Source of the DNA: an uncultured Fulvivirga sp.
GTDB lineage: Bacteria > Bacteroidota > Bacteroidia > Cytophagales > Cyclobacteriaceae
NCBI GenBank assembly: GCA_947500555.1
Contig: CANMSE010000007.1
Location: 30,058-94,057 of the forward strand
DNA: 64,000 nucleotides
Reading direction: 5' to 3'
Of the stretch, positions 51,875 to 63,000 are shown piece after piece. Each line of letters opens with the position of its first letter. The first letter of the stretch is position 1. The notes below the pieces were generated by a model. That model had not been told where the DNA came from. It searched no databases and saw only the letters and a program-made list of their open reading frames with translations. Position numbers and translations under genes: made by a program.

Positions 51875-52588
51875 TTATTTTTTGAGCGAAGCGAGGCTTT
51901 CTTTAGCCATCTGAAAATCAGGGGAGATTGCCAAAGCTTGTTGATAAAGTGATTCTGCAGATTTTGCATCACCTTCAGCTTGTGCAATCATACCTTTCAA
52001 GTTTAGCAAAGCTACTTTTATCGGATATTCTTTTTGATTTCCTTCAGCGTCATTGAAAACAGCATTTAACTCCTCAGCTTCTTTTTTACTCAACAATATA
52101 TCGGCATTGGTCTTACTTTCCGTATAGCTTTTTAACTCGTATTGTAAGAATGCCATTTTATACAATGTCTGAAAATCATCAGTCTTTAAATAAAGTGATT
52201 CATACTGCTCAAGTGCTTTATCTTTTGCACCAACATTATCATAAGAAATCGCTGCGATTTCCATAGCACTTACATTTTCTGGATTAAGAATGAGTACATC
52301 CCTGGCTGTCAAAGCCGCTGAAGGATAATTTTGAGTTTGGAAATAAAGCAACGAGAGAGAGTATAAAATAGAATCGTTTTGTGGATTCTCAACAAGTATC
52401 CCATAAAGAGCTTGTTTAGCCACTCCATAATCATTGTACCTAATAGCTGCTTGATACGTTCTGGCATGATGTAATGAAAATATTTGCCCTGCTGACAACT
52501 GAGTTTGTTCAGTTGGCTGTTGGGCCTGATCTTGAGCAAAAACTGTAGCAGCAAAAACAGTTAAAAATAACATTATCAAATACTTCAT
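51875..52588 (-). CDS. secreted TPR protein
   Basis: The 237-residue protein has a signal peptide (about 1-18, ending VFA) and four to five TPR-like helix pairs (ILYSLSLLYFQTQNYPSAALTARDVLILNP, ALEQYESLYLKTDD, SAESLYQQALAISPDFQMA). It probably acts as a periplasmic protein-interaction scaffold. It lies 42 nt after the CCA-adding enzyme gene on the same strand. No specific partner can be named. Confidence 0.78.
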   Translation of the reverse strand: MKYLIMLFLTVFAATVFAQDQAQQPTEQTQLSAGQIFSLHHARTYQAAIRYNDYGVAKQALYGILVENPQNDSILYSLSLLYFQTQNYPSAALTARDVLILNPENVSAMEIAAISYDNVGAKDKALEQYESLYLKTDDFQTLYKMAFLQYELKSYTESKTNADILLSKKEAEELNAVFNDAEGNQKEYPIKVALLNLKGMIAQAEGDAKSAESLYQQALAISPDFQMAKESLASLKK

Positions 52589-52630
52589 CTTCTCTTATAT
52601 TAAAATCCAGCGCCAAAGCTAAATATTTCC

Positions 52631-54058
52631 TTAGACATTATCTAACCCTTTCTTTTGAGCTATTTTCTTCAATAAATCTAGAGCTTCTTCGCGATTATTT
52701 TTAATCTTACCTTCCAGAATCGCTTCTTTGATTTCCTCCTTTATTTCACCTATCACTCTTCCCGGAGCAATATCAAACTGCCTCATGATTTCTTCGCCCG
52801 TAACAGGAGGCTGAAAATTTCTTAGTTTGTCTTTTTCCTCTACCTCCTTCATCTTCGTCTCGACCTTTCTAAAGTTGGAAAGGTACTTTTTTACTTTGAC
52901 ATCATTCTTGGAGGTGATATCTGCTCTACAGAGCTGCATTAAATCTTCCAAATCATCACCTGCTTCAAAAACCAGTCTTCGTATGGCAGTATCTGTAATA
53001 TTATCTTTAACTAAGGCAATGGGTCTCAGATGAAGTCTTACCAACTTTTTGACATAGTGCATTTTTTCATTCAAGGGTAATTTGAGTTTCTTAAAAATAC
53101 CCGGGACCATTCTTGCTCCCTTATCTTCATGCCCATGAAAGGTCCACCCTACTTTGGAATTGAACCTTTTGGTTGGAGGTTTGGCAATGTCATGCAAAAT
53201 CGCAGACCAACGTAACCATAAATAATTTGACTTTTTAGAAACATTATCAAGCACTTGAAGCGTATGATAGAAATTATCCTTATGAGATTTACCATCTATA
53301 GTTTCCACCCCATGTAGATCGACCATTTCAGGAAAAAACTTTATTAGTAACCCTGAGTGAAATAATAGCTTAAATCCATAAGATGGGACATCTGAAAGAA
53401 TGATCTTATTTAGTTCATCAGATATTCGTTCTTTAGAAATTATATCAATACGATTTACATTATTTACTATTCCATCATAAGTATCTGGCTCAATGTCAAA
53501 ACCAAATTGAGTAGCGAACCTTATAGCTCGCATCATGCGAAGGGGGTCATCACTAAATGTAATGTCAGCACCTAATGGAGTTCTAATACTTTTCTTTTTT
53601 ATATCCTTCACTCCATTGAAGGGATCAACCAGCTTACCAAAGTCTTTTTCATTGAGACTTATGGCCATAGCGTTGATGGTGAAGTCTCTTCTATGCTGAT
53701 CATCTTCCAGAGTTCCATCTTCAACCAGAGGCTTTCTGGAATCGCGTTGATAAGATTCTTTCCTGGCTCCAACAAACTCTAATTCATAACCCTCAGTTTT
53801 TACTTGTGCAGTTCCAAAGTTTTTAAAGACAGTAACTTTACTGTTATTTAATTTTTCCGCCACAAGTTTTGCAAGCTCAATACCACTGCCGACCGTGACG
53901 AAATCAATATCTTTACTATACCTTTTTAAAATTAGGTCTCTAACAAAGCCGCCCACTACATAGGTTTCTAATTGCAGTTGTGTAGCTGCATCTTTTACCA
54001 CTTCAAAAAAAAAGTTCTTATCAAGTGAAGACCTAAAATTTATTCTATCCTCTGCCAT
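52631..54058 (-). CDS. cca: CCA tRNA nucleotidyltransferase with HD domain
   Basis: The 475-residue enzyme belongs to the class II nucleotidyltransferase family. It has the head GGFVRDLILKR..KDIDFVTVG with the catalytic Asp pair, RRDFTINAMAI, the neck DPLRMMRAIRFATQFGF, ERISDELNKI, and a C-terminal HD phosphohydrolase domain (ILHDIAKPPTKRF, HGHEDKGA). It adds or repairs the 3' CCA of tRNAs; related enzymes can be A- or CC-specific, which cannot be decided by reading. Confidence 0.93.
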   Translation of the reverse strand: MAEDRINFRSSLDKNFFFEVVKDAATQLQLETYVVGGFVRDLILKRYSKDIDFVTVGSGIELAKLVAEKLNNSKVTVFKNFGTAQVKTEGYELEFVGARKESYQRDSRKPLVEDGTLEDDQHRRDFTINAMAISLNEKDFGKLVDPFNGVKDIKKKSIRTPLGADITFSDDPLRMMRAIRFATQFGFDIEPDTYDGIVNNVNRIDIISKERISDELNKIILSDVPSYGFKLLFHSGLLIKFFPEMVDLHGVETIDGKSHKDNFYHTLQVLDNVSKKSNYLWLRWSAILHDIAKPPTKRFNSKVGWTFHGHEDKGARMVPGIFKKLKLPLNEKMHYVKKLVRLHLRPIALVKDNITDTAIRRLVFEAGDDLEDLMQLCRADITSKNDVKVKKYLSNFRKVETKMKEVEEKDKLRNFQPPVTGEEIMRQFDIAPGRVIGEIKEEIKEAILEGKIKNNREEALDLLKKIAQKKGLDNV

Positions 54059-54099
54059 TTGCTGGTAAAGGTAAACTATTCATCACGAGGTAAAGTGAA

Positions 54100-55116
54100 T
54101 TACTTGTTAAAGGTTGGGCAGGGAATAAACTTCTCTGGTTTTTTTATTTTCGATCTTAATGCTGCTTCGAGACGATAAGTTAAAGATACCTCATGGGCAC
54201 CACCAGAAATGGTTCCTAATTCCGAAACGGTAAAATCGTAACTATATCCGATTTCCATATTATTTAATTGCATTCCTAGAATAAGTACTACGGCATCCTG
54301 GCTAATATTATCAGCAACATTTTGCTGAATAGGGATTCCTCGATACCAAAGCCCTATCATAATTGGCTCATATAAAAAGTGTAGACCTATATCTAGTTGG
54401 TCAAACTCTCCCTGACTTTTGTAAATAAAAGATGGGGCTATACTTGACGTCCTAATTCGCTTTAACAGGCCATGATAAAGTGGTATCCGAAAACCCGCAT
54501 GAATAGAACTTTTCATAGGCACCTCACTTTCCTCATTAAGTAAAGATCTATTCGGTTCATTTATATGAGCAGCAGAATATCCTACCCAAAACATTTTACT
54601 GTAAAGAAGAAACCCTGCACCAAAATCAAAGTAATTTGCATTGCCCAAATTGTTCACGCTCTGGTCAAGAGTTGGCACCTGACCATCTGTATTAAAATCT
54701 AATTGGTCTCCAAACACCAGTTCAGCAAAATCGATACTTCTATTGGCATAGCCGAATGAAAGGCCTGGTGTAAATACCCACTTATTGGCAAGTTCCACCT
54801 TGTAACTATAAACAAAACTTATTGAAGTAGATGTCAAATTAGCAGAACCTGCCTTGTCCACAGTAGCAATTAACCCAAACCCACTTCTTAAATCGGTCAT
54901 GTTATAATCGTAAGAAAATGCATAGGTCACAAAGCCATTTGCAAGATTAGGCCACTGGTTACGGTAATTGGCAATAAAGCGATGTCCGTATCCGGTTCCT
55001 GCAAAAGCTGGATTAAGATAAAGAGGTGCTGCGTAATATTGAGAAAACTGTGGATCCTGACAGTAACTCGATAAGGCAAGTACAGAGAAGAATATAGTTA
55101 GAAACTTTCTCATCAT
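54100..55116 (-). CDS. PorP/SprF family T9SS outer-membrane protein (module 1)
   Basis: The 338-residue protein has a signal peptide (about 1-19) and the family opening QDPQFSQYYAAPLYLNPAFAGT. A predicted outer-membrane barrel follows, with YSYDFTVSELGTISGGAHEVSLTYR near the end. PorP/SprF proteins assist type IX secretion of adhesins with type B sorting domains and attach to them at the surface. It overlaps the giant upstream gene by four bases, so it is the dedicated partner of that protein. Confidence 0.9.
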   Translation of the reverse strand: MMRKFLTIFFSVLALSSYCQDPQFSQYYAAPLYLNPAFAGTGYGHRFIANYRNQWPNLANGFVTYAFSYDYNMTDLRSGFGLIATVDKAGSANLTSTSISFVYSYKVELANKWVFTPGLSFGYANRSIDFAELVFGDQLDFNTDGQVPTLDQSVNNLGNANYFDFGAGFLLYSKMFWVGYSAAHINEPNRSLLNEESEVPMKSSIHAGFRIPLYHGLLKRIRTSSIAPSFIYKSQGEFDQLDIGLHFLYEPIMIGLWYRGIPIQQNVADNISQDAVVLILGMQLNNMEIGYSYDFTVSELGTISGGAHEVSLTYRLEAALRSKIKKPEKFIPCPTFNK

Positions 55117-58100
55117 CTTATCAGGTTAACGTCCCCCGTCCGTGTAGTTTGCTGTCCGTTTTCAAAGACAAGATTGAGCTTGTATACATAAACATCTTGA
55201 GGAGCCAACTTACCATTGTAATAACCATCCCATCCAATATTTCGGTCGGAGCTCTTAAAAAGTAATTCGCCCCATCTATTGAAAATAAATAATTCGAATT
55301 CCGAGACCCCTTGTGTCAAGGGCAAGAAAACATCATTAACACCTGCACCATCAAATCCACCGGAAGGGCCTGCCAAGCTCGGAGAGAATGCATTTGGAAC
55401 AAGCAGTCGACCGTTTTGCTGACCTTCAACAAGACCTACTCTTTTAAGCGTATCAGTACAACCTAAGTTGTTGTAAGCAATTAATGTTACGTCATAAAAA
55501 CCTTCTTCTGTATACTGATGTGTAGGTTCTGACTCTGTTGAAGTTGTACCATCGCCAAAATCCCACAAGAAAGAAGTGGCTCCTATACTTGCATTATTTG
55601 TGAAAATCGGATTATCAGGAATAAAAACTATAGTAGGGCGGACATCAAATTGAGCTATTGGTGTATCAAATACTTCAATAATATCGGCCTTAATTTCTGT
55701 GGTTGATTGATTAAAGGCATTTGAGGCTGTCAGTGAAACCGAATATATACCAGGTTCAAAATACGTATGAATAGGGTTTACCAGTGAAGAAGTACTCCCA
55801 TCACCAAAATCCCATTCATAAGAATCTGATAAAGCAAACTGGCTTAAATTAGTGAATGAAACTTGTAGAGGTGAGCATCCAAAAGCCGGGTCGTAGTCAA
55901 AATCAACTATAGGTGGAATTGGGTTAATTACGATTGTCTTTATATCAGTTGAAACACAATCCCCTGATGATGCAGTTAGCGAAATAGTATATGTTCCTGC
56001 TTGTAAGTAGGTATATTCCGTTAAGTTAGGATCCAGACTGGTTGTACCATCATCAAAATCCCATAAGTAATCCCATGGGCCTGTATTAGTATTATTAATC
56101 AGAAAAACAGTGGCATTAGGGAGTGTTTGGTTTAAAGGTGTAGCGTCAAATGACGCATTTATTATTTTCTGTTGCTCTATATCAATTGATTGGATAGTAG
56201 GATTGCTATTACATCCAGCAAAATTTGTAGTTATCAGCTGAATTTCCACATTGCTAACTATGGTTGTCTTGGCTATTGTGTACTCCAAGAAATCTTGTGA
56301 GGACCCAGTAGTTAATAAGATTACCCCATTAACCGTAACCTGCCAATTGTAAAGGCTAAGTCCTTTTTGTATTGCTTCAGTTCTTATTGTAACATCGTCA
56401 CAACTAACACTTAATGTATCAAGTACAAATGGTGATGAGGGAACAGGGTTAACTCGTATAGTAACTGTACTATCACCAGTACAGACTCCACCTAAAGATG
56501 AGCTTAATGTAATAGAGTAATCCTTAATTTCCTGAGTGGAATTATCAAAAGAGAAGGAGAAATTTGGTGTTGTACCAGTATTGACTTGGGTAACAAGTCC
56601 ATTTATGTCATCAATAGTCCACACATACCCAGTTGGCATTTGACTTTGAGTTAACGCATCCACCTCAAAATCAACATCTACTGGTGAGCAATTGTCATCA
56701 AATGGCGAATAGTTTATAGAGTTAAATCCTGCCAAAGGTTCAGGAAATACTCTGATAGTTTGAGCACCACTTATACTTACACATCCATTGATTGATATTA
56801 CTCTCATTCGAACATCAAAAAACAAATCTGCTGATGTCGTATTAACAAATGATATGGGGAATACCGAAGAGAACCCTGGATCAGAAGGTGATTGGATAGA
56901 ATCTATCTGAAAACCCATTCCATTATCAATTTCCCAAATATATTGATCGATAATATCTGGCTGGGACCCTACCATATCATTAGAAAAATTAACGGTGAGA
57001 ACACTGCACCCTTCTGTGACGTCAGGAGTGATTTGGGCTAAAGGCAGTGGGTCGACCGTCACAGTTTGAATGAATAAATCAGTGCAAGAATTCTTATCAG
57101 TTGTTACCAAAAGGGCAACATCAAAAGTCCCGCTTGTGGCATAAGTAAAATCAAATGAGGTCTGATCCAGATAGGTAGGATTGCTGTTAAACGTTATTCC
57201 GTCATAATCTAAGTCCCATTCCCAACGGATAACAGTTTCACCATCAATTGCAACTATAGAAGACAAATCCGCAAATGAGGTTGGCTGTCCTATACATTCT
57301 CGCGAAGCACTAAAATTTGCCTGGGGAGCAGGATATACATAAACAAACTCTTCCGCTATACTTTCGCACGTGGTTGATACATCCATGATAGTAAGTACAG
57401 CACGATAAATGCCCGGAGTAACAAAATTTCTATCAAAAGGTCCTAGTGCTGTAGCAGAAAAAGTTCCAGCCGCTGGTTCTTCAAAAATTAAAGCCCCACT
57501 CTCATCAAAAAATTCCCACCTCCACCTTGTATTAACCGTTGGAACACCTACAGAATTATCAACAAAGCGAACATCAAAAGATTGACTAAGCACATCATCC
57601 TGACAGAATTCTGGATTAATAATCACTCCTGATAAATCAGTTGTTCCAACAGCTGCAACTAGCGTTGGTGATATGTTCACAAAGTTTTCGTATATCTCTT
57701 CACAATTTCCAGCAGCATTCGAATCTCTCACCAGAAGTCTGATAAGCTTAACACCAGAGGTACTATAGGAAAACGTAGGGTTAGCATCTGTAGAAGTAGA
57801 AATTGGTAAGCCTGCACCAGTATTGTTATCATAAAACTCCCAGGTGTATTGAAAGTTGGCCCCTCCTATTGCTGGAGTCAAATTTTCAAAATATATGATA
57901 TCATCGATACAAAAGATAGTTGTTAAAATTCCACCGATACTATTCAACCAAGTTTGATAGCTGGGGTTGGGACTTTCAACTATTACAATTCGTGCGGTTG
58001 TTGTCATTGCAGGGTTGTCTCCATTAACCAAATCACCACTAACGGGGTTTAAGGCATTGCCATCAGTTAAATCGTTATCATAAGCATTACATTGATTCCA

Positions 58101-58838
58101 GTTGTTAAGGGTTATTTCAAATTGCCTTCCCACATCAGCTGGAACGGTGGCTGGCACATCAATGGGGAGCGTGGTTTGTCCCGGGGCCAATACTGGATAC
58201 AAAGGATTATTTGAAGGATTAGGATCGTTGTAAGGGTAAGCACCCGGAGTTAGTGCGTTGACTTGAATTCCTGGAATTCTGGCTCCTGCAGGGCCTGTTC
58301 CATAAATCCACTGAATCCATCTGGGATCATTATTTTCTCTTGTGGCTCTTGGGAAACAATTCCAATCACTATTATCAACAAACTGTAAACTAGTGGCGAA
58401 ACCTTGGCAAACTCTGAACTCACCGGGATTAATATTGGTAACATCATTTGTCCAAACAATAACCTGGGTTTGGATGGGCACTACACTTCCTCTCGGATTA
58501 CAGATATTATCAGCATCTATGACAAGGTCATACCCACAATCAACCGGAGAATTTGGGTAGGTATGAGAAATGGTAACACCCGTTGCAGGAAATGCCCCCT
58601 GTACATATATCTCTTCTGGTGTTCCATCTCCCCAATCAACATAATAGGCGGTCCCAGGAGTTGACTGTAAATAGATAGTTTCCAAATCAACTGTAAATGG
58701 TGCGCATCCTCTACTGCTTGTTAAGAAGGCAAAACCAGGCTCCATTATATCAGCACTAGTGCATTGGGCAGATACCTTATTTAATGAAACAGAAAAAAAG
58801 AAGAAAAAGAGACCGTAATATGCTACCCTTTTTGACAT
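55113..58838 (-). CDS. giant secreted PKD-domain protein with T9SS type B sorting domain (module 1)
   Basis: The 1241-residue protein has a signal peptide (about 1-24) and a long series of PKD-type domains with the signature WDFGDGTTS, PTHQY and G-x-Y-x-V-x-L-x-A (for example VNPIHTYFEPGIYSVSLTASN). The C-terminus carries the gliding-associated/type B sorting region: PNAFSPSLAGPSGG, then FELFIFNRWGELLF, GWDGYYNGK and VYKLNL. By family it is a cell-surface adhesin or motility protein exported by the T9SS, like SprB. No enzymatic domain is evident. Confidence 0.88.
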   Translation of the reverse strand: MSKRVAYYGLFFFFFSVSLNKVSAQCTSADIMEPGFAFLTSSRGCAPFTVDLETIYLQSTPGTAYYVDWGDGTPEEIYVQGAFPATGVTISHTYPNSPVDCGYDLVIDADNICNPRGSVVPIQTQVIVWTNDVTNINPGEFRVCQGFATSLQFVDNSDWNCFPRATRENNDPRWIQWIYGTGPAGARIPGIQVNALTPGAYPYNDPNPSNNPLYPVLAPGQTTLPIDVPATVPADVGRQFEITLNNWNQCNAYDNDLTDGNALNPVSGDLVNGDNPAMTTTARIVIVESPNPSYQTWLNSIGGILTTIFCIDDIIYFENLTPAIGGANFQYTWEFYDNNTGAGLPISTSTDANPTFSYSTSGVKLIRLLVRDSNAAGNCEEIYENFVNISPTLVAAVGTTDLSGVIINPEFCQDDVLSQSFDVRFVDNSVGVPTVNTRWRWEFFDESGALIFEEPAAGTFSATALGPFDRNFVTPGIYRAVLTIMDVSTTCESIAEEFVYVYPAPQANFSASRECIGQPTSFADLSSIVAIDGETVIRWEWDLDYDGITFNSNPTYLDQTSFDFTYATSGTFDVALLVTTDKNSCTDLFIQTVTVDPLPLAQITPDVTEGCSVLTVNFSNDMVGSQPDIIDQYIWEIDNGMGFQIDSIQSPSDPGFSSVFPISFVNTTSADLFFDVRMRVISINGCVSISGAQTIRVFPEPLAGFNSINYSPFDDNCSPVDVDFEVDALTQSQMPTGYVWTIDDINGLVTQVNTGTTPNFSFSFDNSTQEIKDYSITLSSSLGGVCTGDSTVTIRVNPVPSSPFVLDTLSVSCDDVTIRTEAIQKGLSLYNWQVTVNGVILLTTGSSQDFLEYTIAKTTIVSNVEIQLITTNFAGCNSNPTIQSIDIEQQKIINASFDATPLNQTLPNATVFLINNTNTGPWDYLWDFDDGTTSLDPNLTEYTYLQAGTYTISLTASSGDCVSTDIKTIVINPIPPIVDFDYDPAFGCSPLQVSFTNLSQFALSDSYEWDFGDGSTSSLVNPIHTYFEPGIYSVSLTASNAFNQSTTEIKADIIEVFDTPIAQFDVRPTIVFIPDNPIFTNNASIGATSFLWDFGDGTTSTESEPTHQYTEEGFYDVTLIAYNNLGCTDTLKRVGLVEGQQNGRLLVPNAFSPSLAGPSGGFDGAGVNDVFLPLTQGVSEFELFIFNRWGELLFKSSDRNIGWDGYYNGKLAPQDVYVYKLNLVFENGQQTTRTGDVNLIR

Positions 58839-58997
58839 TGCTTTACGTGTTTATAGTCGTAAAGCCAGCTAAGACAATCATATATATCTCAAAGATGATT
58901 AATGAAACCCTTGTAAATCAGTGTTTTAGATTCATTATCGATAAAGAGTCAACTATGACGATGAATGGAATAGTATGGGGGTTGATAGTAGTTAAAA

Positions 58998-60047
58998 TTA
59001 ATTCCAGAAACCCTCTTTACTGTTAAAAGTAGGACACGGGAGCTGTCGATATTTCTTTCTTACTCCTTTTCTAAAAGGTTTTGTAGCAAATTCGTAGATG
59101 ATAGACACTTCATGGGCACCACCTGCATCTGTTGATAATTCCGAAATAGTAAAATCGTAGCTATATCCTACTTGAAAAGAATTAAACAGTAGGGCAAGTG
59201 AAAATACTATTGCGTCTTGTTGCACTTGAGAGTCTTCTAATCCTATATACTGAAATGATCTTTGAAGAGGTACACCTCGATACCATACCCCAATAGATAT
59301 AGGATCAATATGATAATTAACTCCTAAGTCAAGTTGAGTAAAAGTACTTCCCTGCCTTCTATAAACAAATCCAGGTGTGAGGTATGAAACCTTACTAATA
59401 GTTCTAGGACCATTATATAAAGGAATTCTCATCCCACCATGAACATTGAGTTTCATAGGAAGGCGACTTTCATTTCCAATGAGTGAAATATTTGGTTGAT
59501 TCATATGATAAGCAGAGACTCCTAGCCATAAGTTCCTATTGTACATTACAATTCCCGAACCAATATCAAGATATTGAGCATTATCTATTCGACCAAGACC
59601 AGGGTCATTAGACCCGGATTGATCAGTAGCCAATTCATCACCCAACTGTAGTTTACTTTGATCTATACCCTGTTGTCCATATCCGAAGTATATTCCCGGA
59701 GAGAATACCCAATCTTCACTAACCCTTATTTTGTATGAATAGAGAAGTCCAGCTGTTGTAGTTCTCCAACCACCTGTACCCATTTTATCGGTAGATGCCA
59801 TTAAGCCAAAACCACTTTTTAATTCACCTATAAACATCTCATAAGAAACTGCATAAGTCGAGAAAACCTGAGGAAGATTGGGCCATTGCAGTCTATGGTT
59901 TGCAATTAATCGCTGTTGGGGAGTTATTCCAGTGAAGCCAGGGTTTAAGTACAGAGGAGCATTGTAAAACTGCGAAAACTGCGGGTCTTGTGCTGAAACT
60001 AGTTCAGCAATAAACATAAAAAGTGTAATTAATAGTACTTTTTTCAT
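58998..60047 (-). CDS. PorP/SprF family T9SS outer-membrane protein (module 2)
   Basis: The 349-residue paralogue of the 54100 gene opens QDPQFSQFYNAPLYLNPGFTG and has the same late strand YSYDFTISELSTDAGGAHEVS. It lies 18 nt after the giant gene of module 2. It is probably the dedicated partner for export and attachment of that protein. Confidence 0.9.
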   Translation of the reverse strand: MKKVLLITLFMFIAELVSAQDPQFSQFYNAPLYLNPGFTGITPQQRLIANHRLQWPNLPQVFSTYAVSYEMFIGELKSGFGLMASTDKMGTGGWRTTTAGLLYSYKIRVSEDWVFSPGIYFGYGQQGIDQSKLQLGDELATDQSGSNDPGLGRIDNAQYLDIGSGIVMYNRNLWLGVSAYHMNQPNISLIGNESRLPMKLNVHGGMRIPLYNGPRTISKVSYLTPGFVYRRQGSTFTQLDLGVNYHIDPISIGVWYRGVPLQRSFQYIGLEDSQVQQDAIVFSLALLFNSFQVGYSYDFTISELSTDAGGAHEVSIIYEFATKPFRKGVRKKYRQLPCPTFNSKEGFWN

Positions 60048-60065
60048 CTCTATTCAACTTTCAAG

Positions 60066-63000
60066 TTATCGAATCAATGTCACATCTCCAACCCTGGTCG
60101 TTCGTTGACCACTCGAAAGAATTAAATCTAACTTATATACATATACTCCTGCAGGTAGCAAATTGCCCTTGCTATCATATCCATCCCAACCAATTCTTTG
60201 ATTATCACTAAAAAATATTAGGTTACCCCAACGGTCATAAACCCACATTTTAAACTCTTCAACACCAACAGTAATTGGAAGAAAGATATCGTTAGCAGCA
60301 TCACCAGAGGCCGGATTATTAGGGTCAAATTCAGCTCCACCAGAAGGACCATTTAAGCCCGGGGTAAAAGCATTTGGGGTTTTAGTAAATCCACCTTCTT
60401 CTGCGAATATCGTCTGAACAAGAGTATCATAACAAACAATACTATTCCCATTCACATCTAATCCATGATCTAAAGAAGCTATCAAAGATACCAGATACTC
60501 TCCTTCCTCCTGGTAGAAATGTTCCGGACTCCTTGAGGTAGAAGTATTAAAATCACCAAAGTCCCAAAAAAATCCATCTGCATTCTGTGTTCTATTTATA
60601 GGCCTAAAACCCTCGTCCGGGATAAACACAAGGTTTTTAGTACTGTCTCCAGCAGGAACTACTTGTGTAATAGTGAATTGTGCTGAAGGAACTACTTCAA
60701 CTCTAGCCACAACAGCGTCAAAATCAAATTCGTTAAAACCATTTTGCGCGGAGAGTTCTACATTATATATGCCCGGTTGTGTAAATGTATAAGAAGTGTT
60801 AGGAGTAGCTATATCCTGTCCATCAATTGTCCAGATAATACTGGCCTGTTCAATATTTCTTGAAAGTCTAGGGGTATTTCCATCAAACAGATAACTGTAT
60901 ATATCGATCGTTAAAGGGGCACATCCTGAAATCTCTCTTAAATTATCTGGTAGGTCCTCAGGCACGTTTATTCCGGTTACCGTTTGACAATCGGAACCTA
61001 TACAAGCGATAACCTCTGGGCTTGCAGGAACTACTCTTATAAAGAAATTATCAATATCATTACAAACATCTCCTATGGTCGGAGAGAATACTTTAAGTTC
61101 AACTGAATAACCTACACTGGTAAAAGGAGACGGCTCTGTAAACGTATAGATGTAATTAGGTCCAACACCTGTAATCACAGAATCACCGATTTGTAGTTCG
61201 TAAGTATTCAAAGGATTAAAATTATTAAACCTAAATTCAACTTGTGCAGTACCTGAATTAAAGTCCATAAGCACATCAGGAGGGGATTTTGTGAAAGCAA
61301 AAGCATTATTTGCATCTCCAGGTACAGAACTAACTTCAAGATCAGCAATAGCATCTTCAAATATAATTTGAACGTTATCTGGTGAGGTAGCTCTACAACC
61401 ATTTCCATCAACAATTTCCACAATTTGATACGTGGCTGAAGTTGTGGTTAACTCAGCATATTGATTGGGTAAGCCTATTATTGGTCCTTTTCTAGTTGTT
61501 ATTCCGTTCTCATCAGTTATATCAAGTGTCAATTCGAAAGGAGCTGCTCCTGTAAATGCAAATTCCACCGCTTCTACATTTCCAACACACCTTGTTCGTG
61601 TGCCCACACCATCCGTAGGATGCGGTACTATTGAAGCCGTAACCACCGGACTTAACGTAAGTGTTACAAATCCTGGAGTGAAGCCATCACAGCTTGGATC
61701 TCCGGTACCTAACCCTAAAGTCTTATCATAAACAGCATTTATCTCATATCGAACTACAGCTTCGGTGGTTCCGGTATTAGTTAAAACATGATCAATATCA
61801 TCACCGTTTGTATAACCAAAAGTAGCTGAACTTCCTATAGCTCCAAAATCCACTGAACCAGAAAGAACAGTCGCTTGCCATTCAAAACGTGTTCCTGTAA
61901 CCTGGCCATTCAATGGAATATTTGCCACATCTCCTGAACAACGCTCTACCTGTGCATCGGCAATTGTTACATCAGGAATAGGGTTAACTGTTACAAAAAC
62001 TGACACCGGATTACCCTGACAATTAGCTTCAAAAAGTGACTCAGGAGTGACTATATATTCAAGAGTTTGTGGTGAATTACTGCTATTGCTTAAGCTCAAG
62101 AAGAGCTTCGTACCAACCCCTGTCAACTGCTCACCAGAAATATTAGGGTTATCAGCAACTGTCCAGGAAGCAAAGGCAGTTCCAGGGTCCAAATCTAAGT
62201 TTAGATCTATTTCATAGGGTTCACCACTACATATTTCTACAACTGTTTCAGAAGGTGTTACCACAGCTCTTGGTCTCACAGTTACCACTAATTCAATTGA
62301 ATTCATATCACCTGGGCAAGTTCCAGCATTACTACCCACAATTCTCGGTGTTAACTGGTAAGTAACAGTCTGATCTGATGTGATACCCACTCCATCTGCA
62401 ATATCAATTATATCCGTTATTTCATTAGCAGGGGCAGTTGTAGTTAATACTCCAGAAGTACTAAAACCTGTTACTGATGGATCAGAAGCAAATGCATTAT
62501 CTATTTCGAACTCCAAGAATCCACCACCTGAGGGTATAACTGTAGTACTAATGAAATTATCTAAAATGTCTAGACTCTCTCCTTCACAAATAGAGACGAA
62601 TGCTCTGTCAAAAGATCCAGTAGGTTTTGGTTCTACATTCACAAATACGGTTGTAGTAGTCCCTGGACAGCCGGCTCCATTATTTTCCGTATTTAACTCT
62701 ATATCATACCTTACCTGACCAACCGTATTTCCTAAATTGGTGAGCTGATCATTAATAACCGTATTATTAGCTAAATTCAGTCGTTGAAAAGGAGCGCCCG
62801 AAACTACACCAATAGGATTAGTTGCCTGAACATTGAATACCACTGCTCCTGAAGTAGTAGTTGTGGGAGAAGTCAACGTAAAGTTAGTTGTTCCATCATT
62901 GCATATATCATCATCACCAATTGCATTTATAGTAGGTTCTGGGTCAATGGTTAACACTATTGTCTCAGTCGGTCCCTCACAATTCGAAGGGCCCACACCA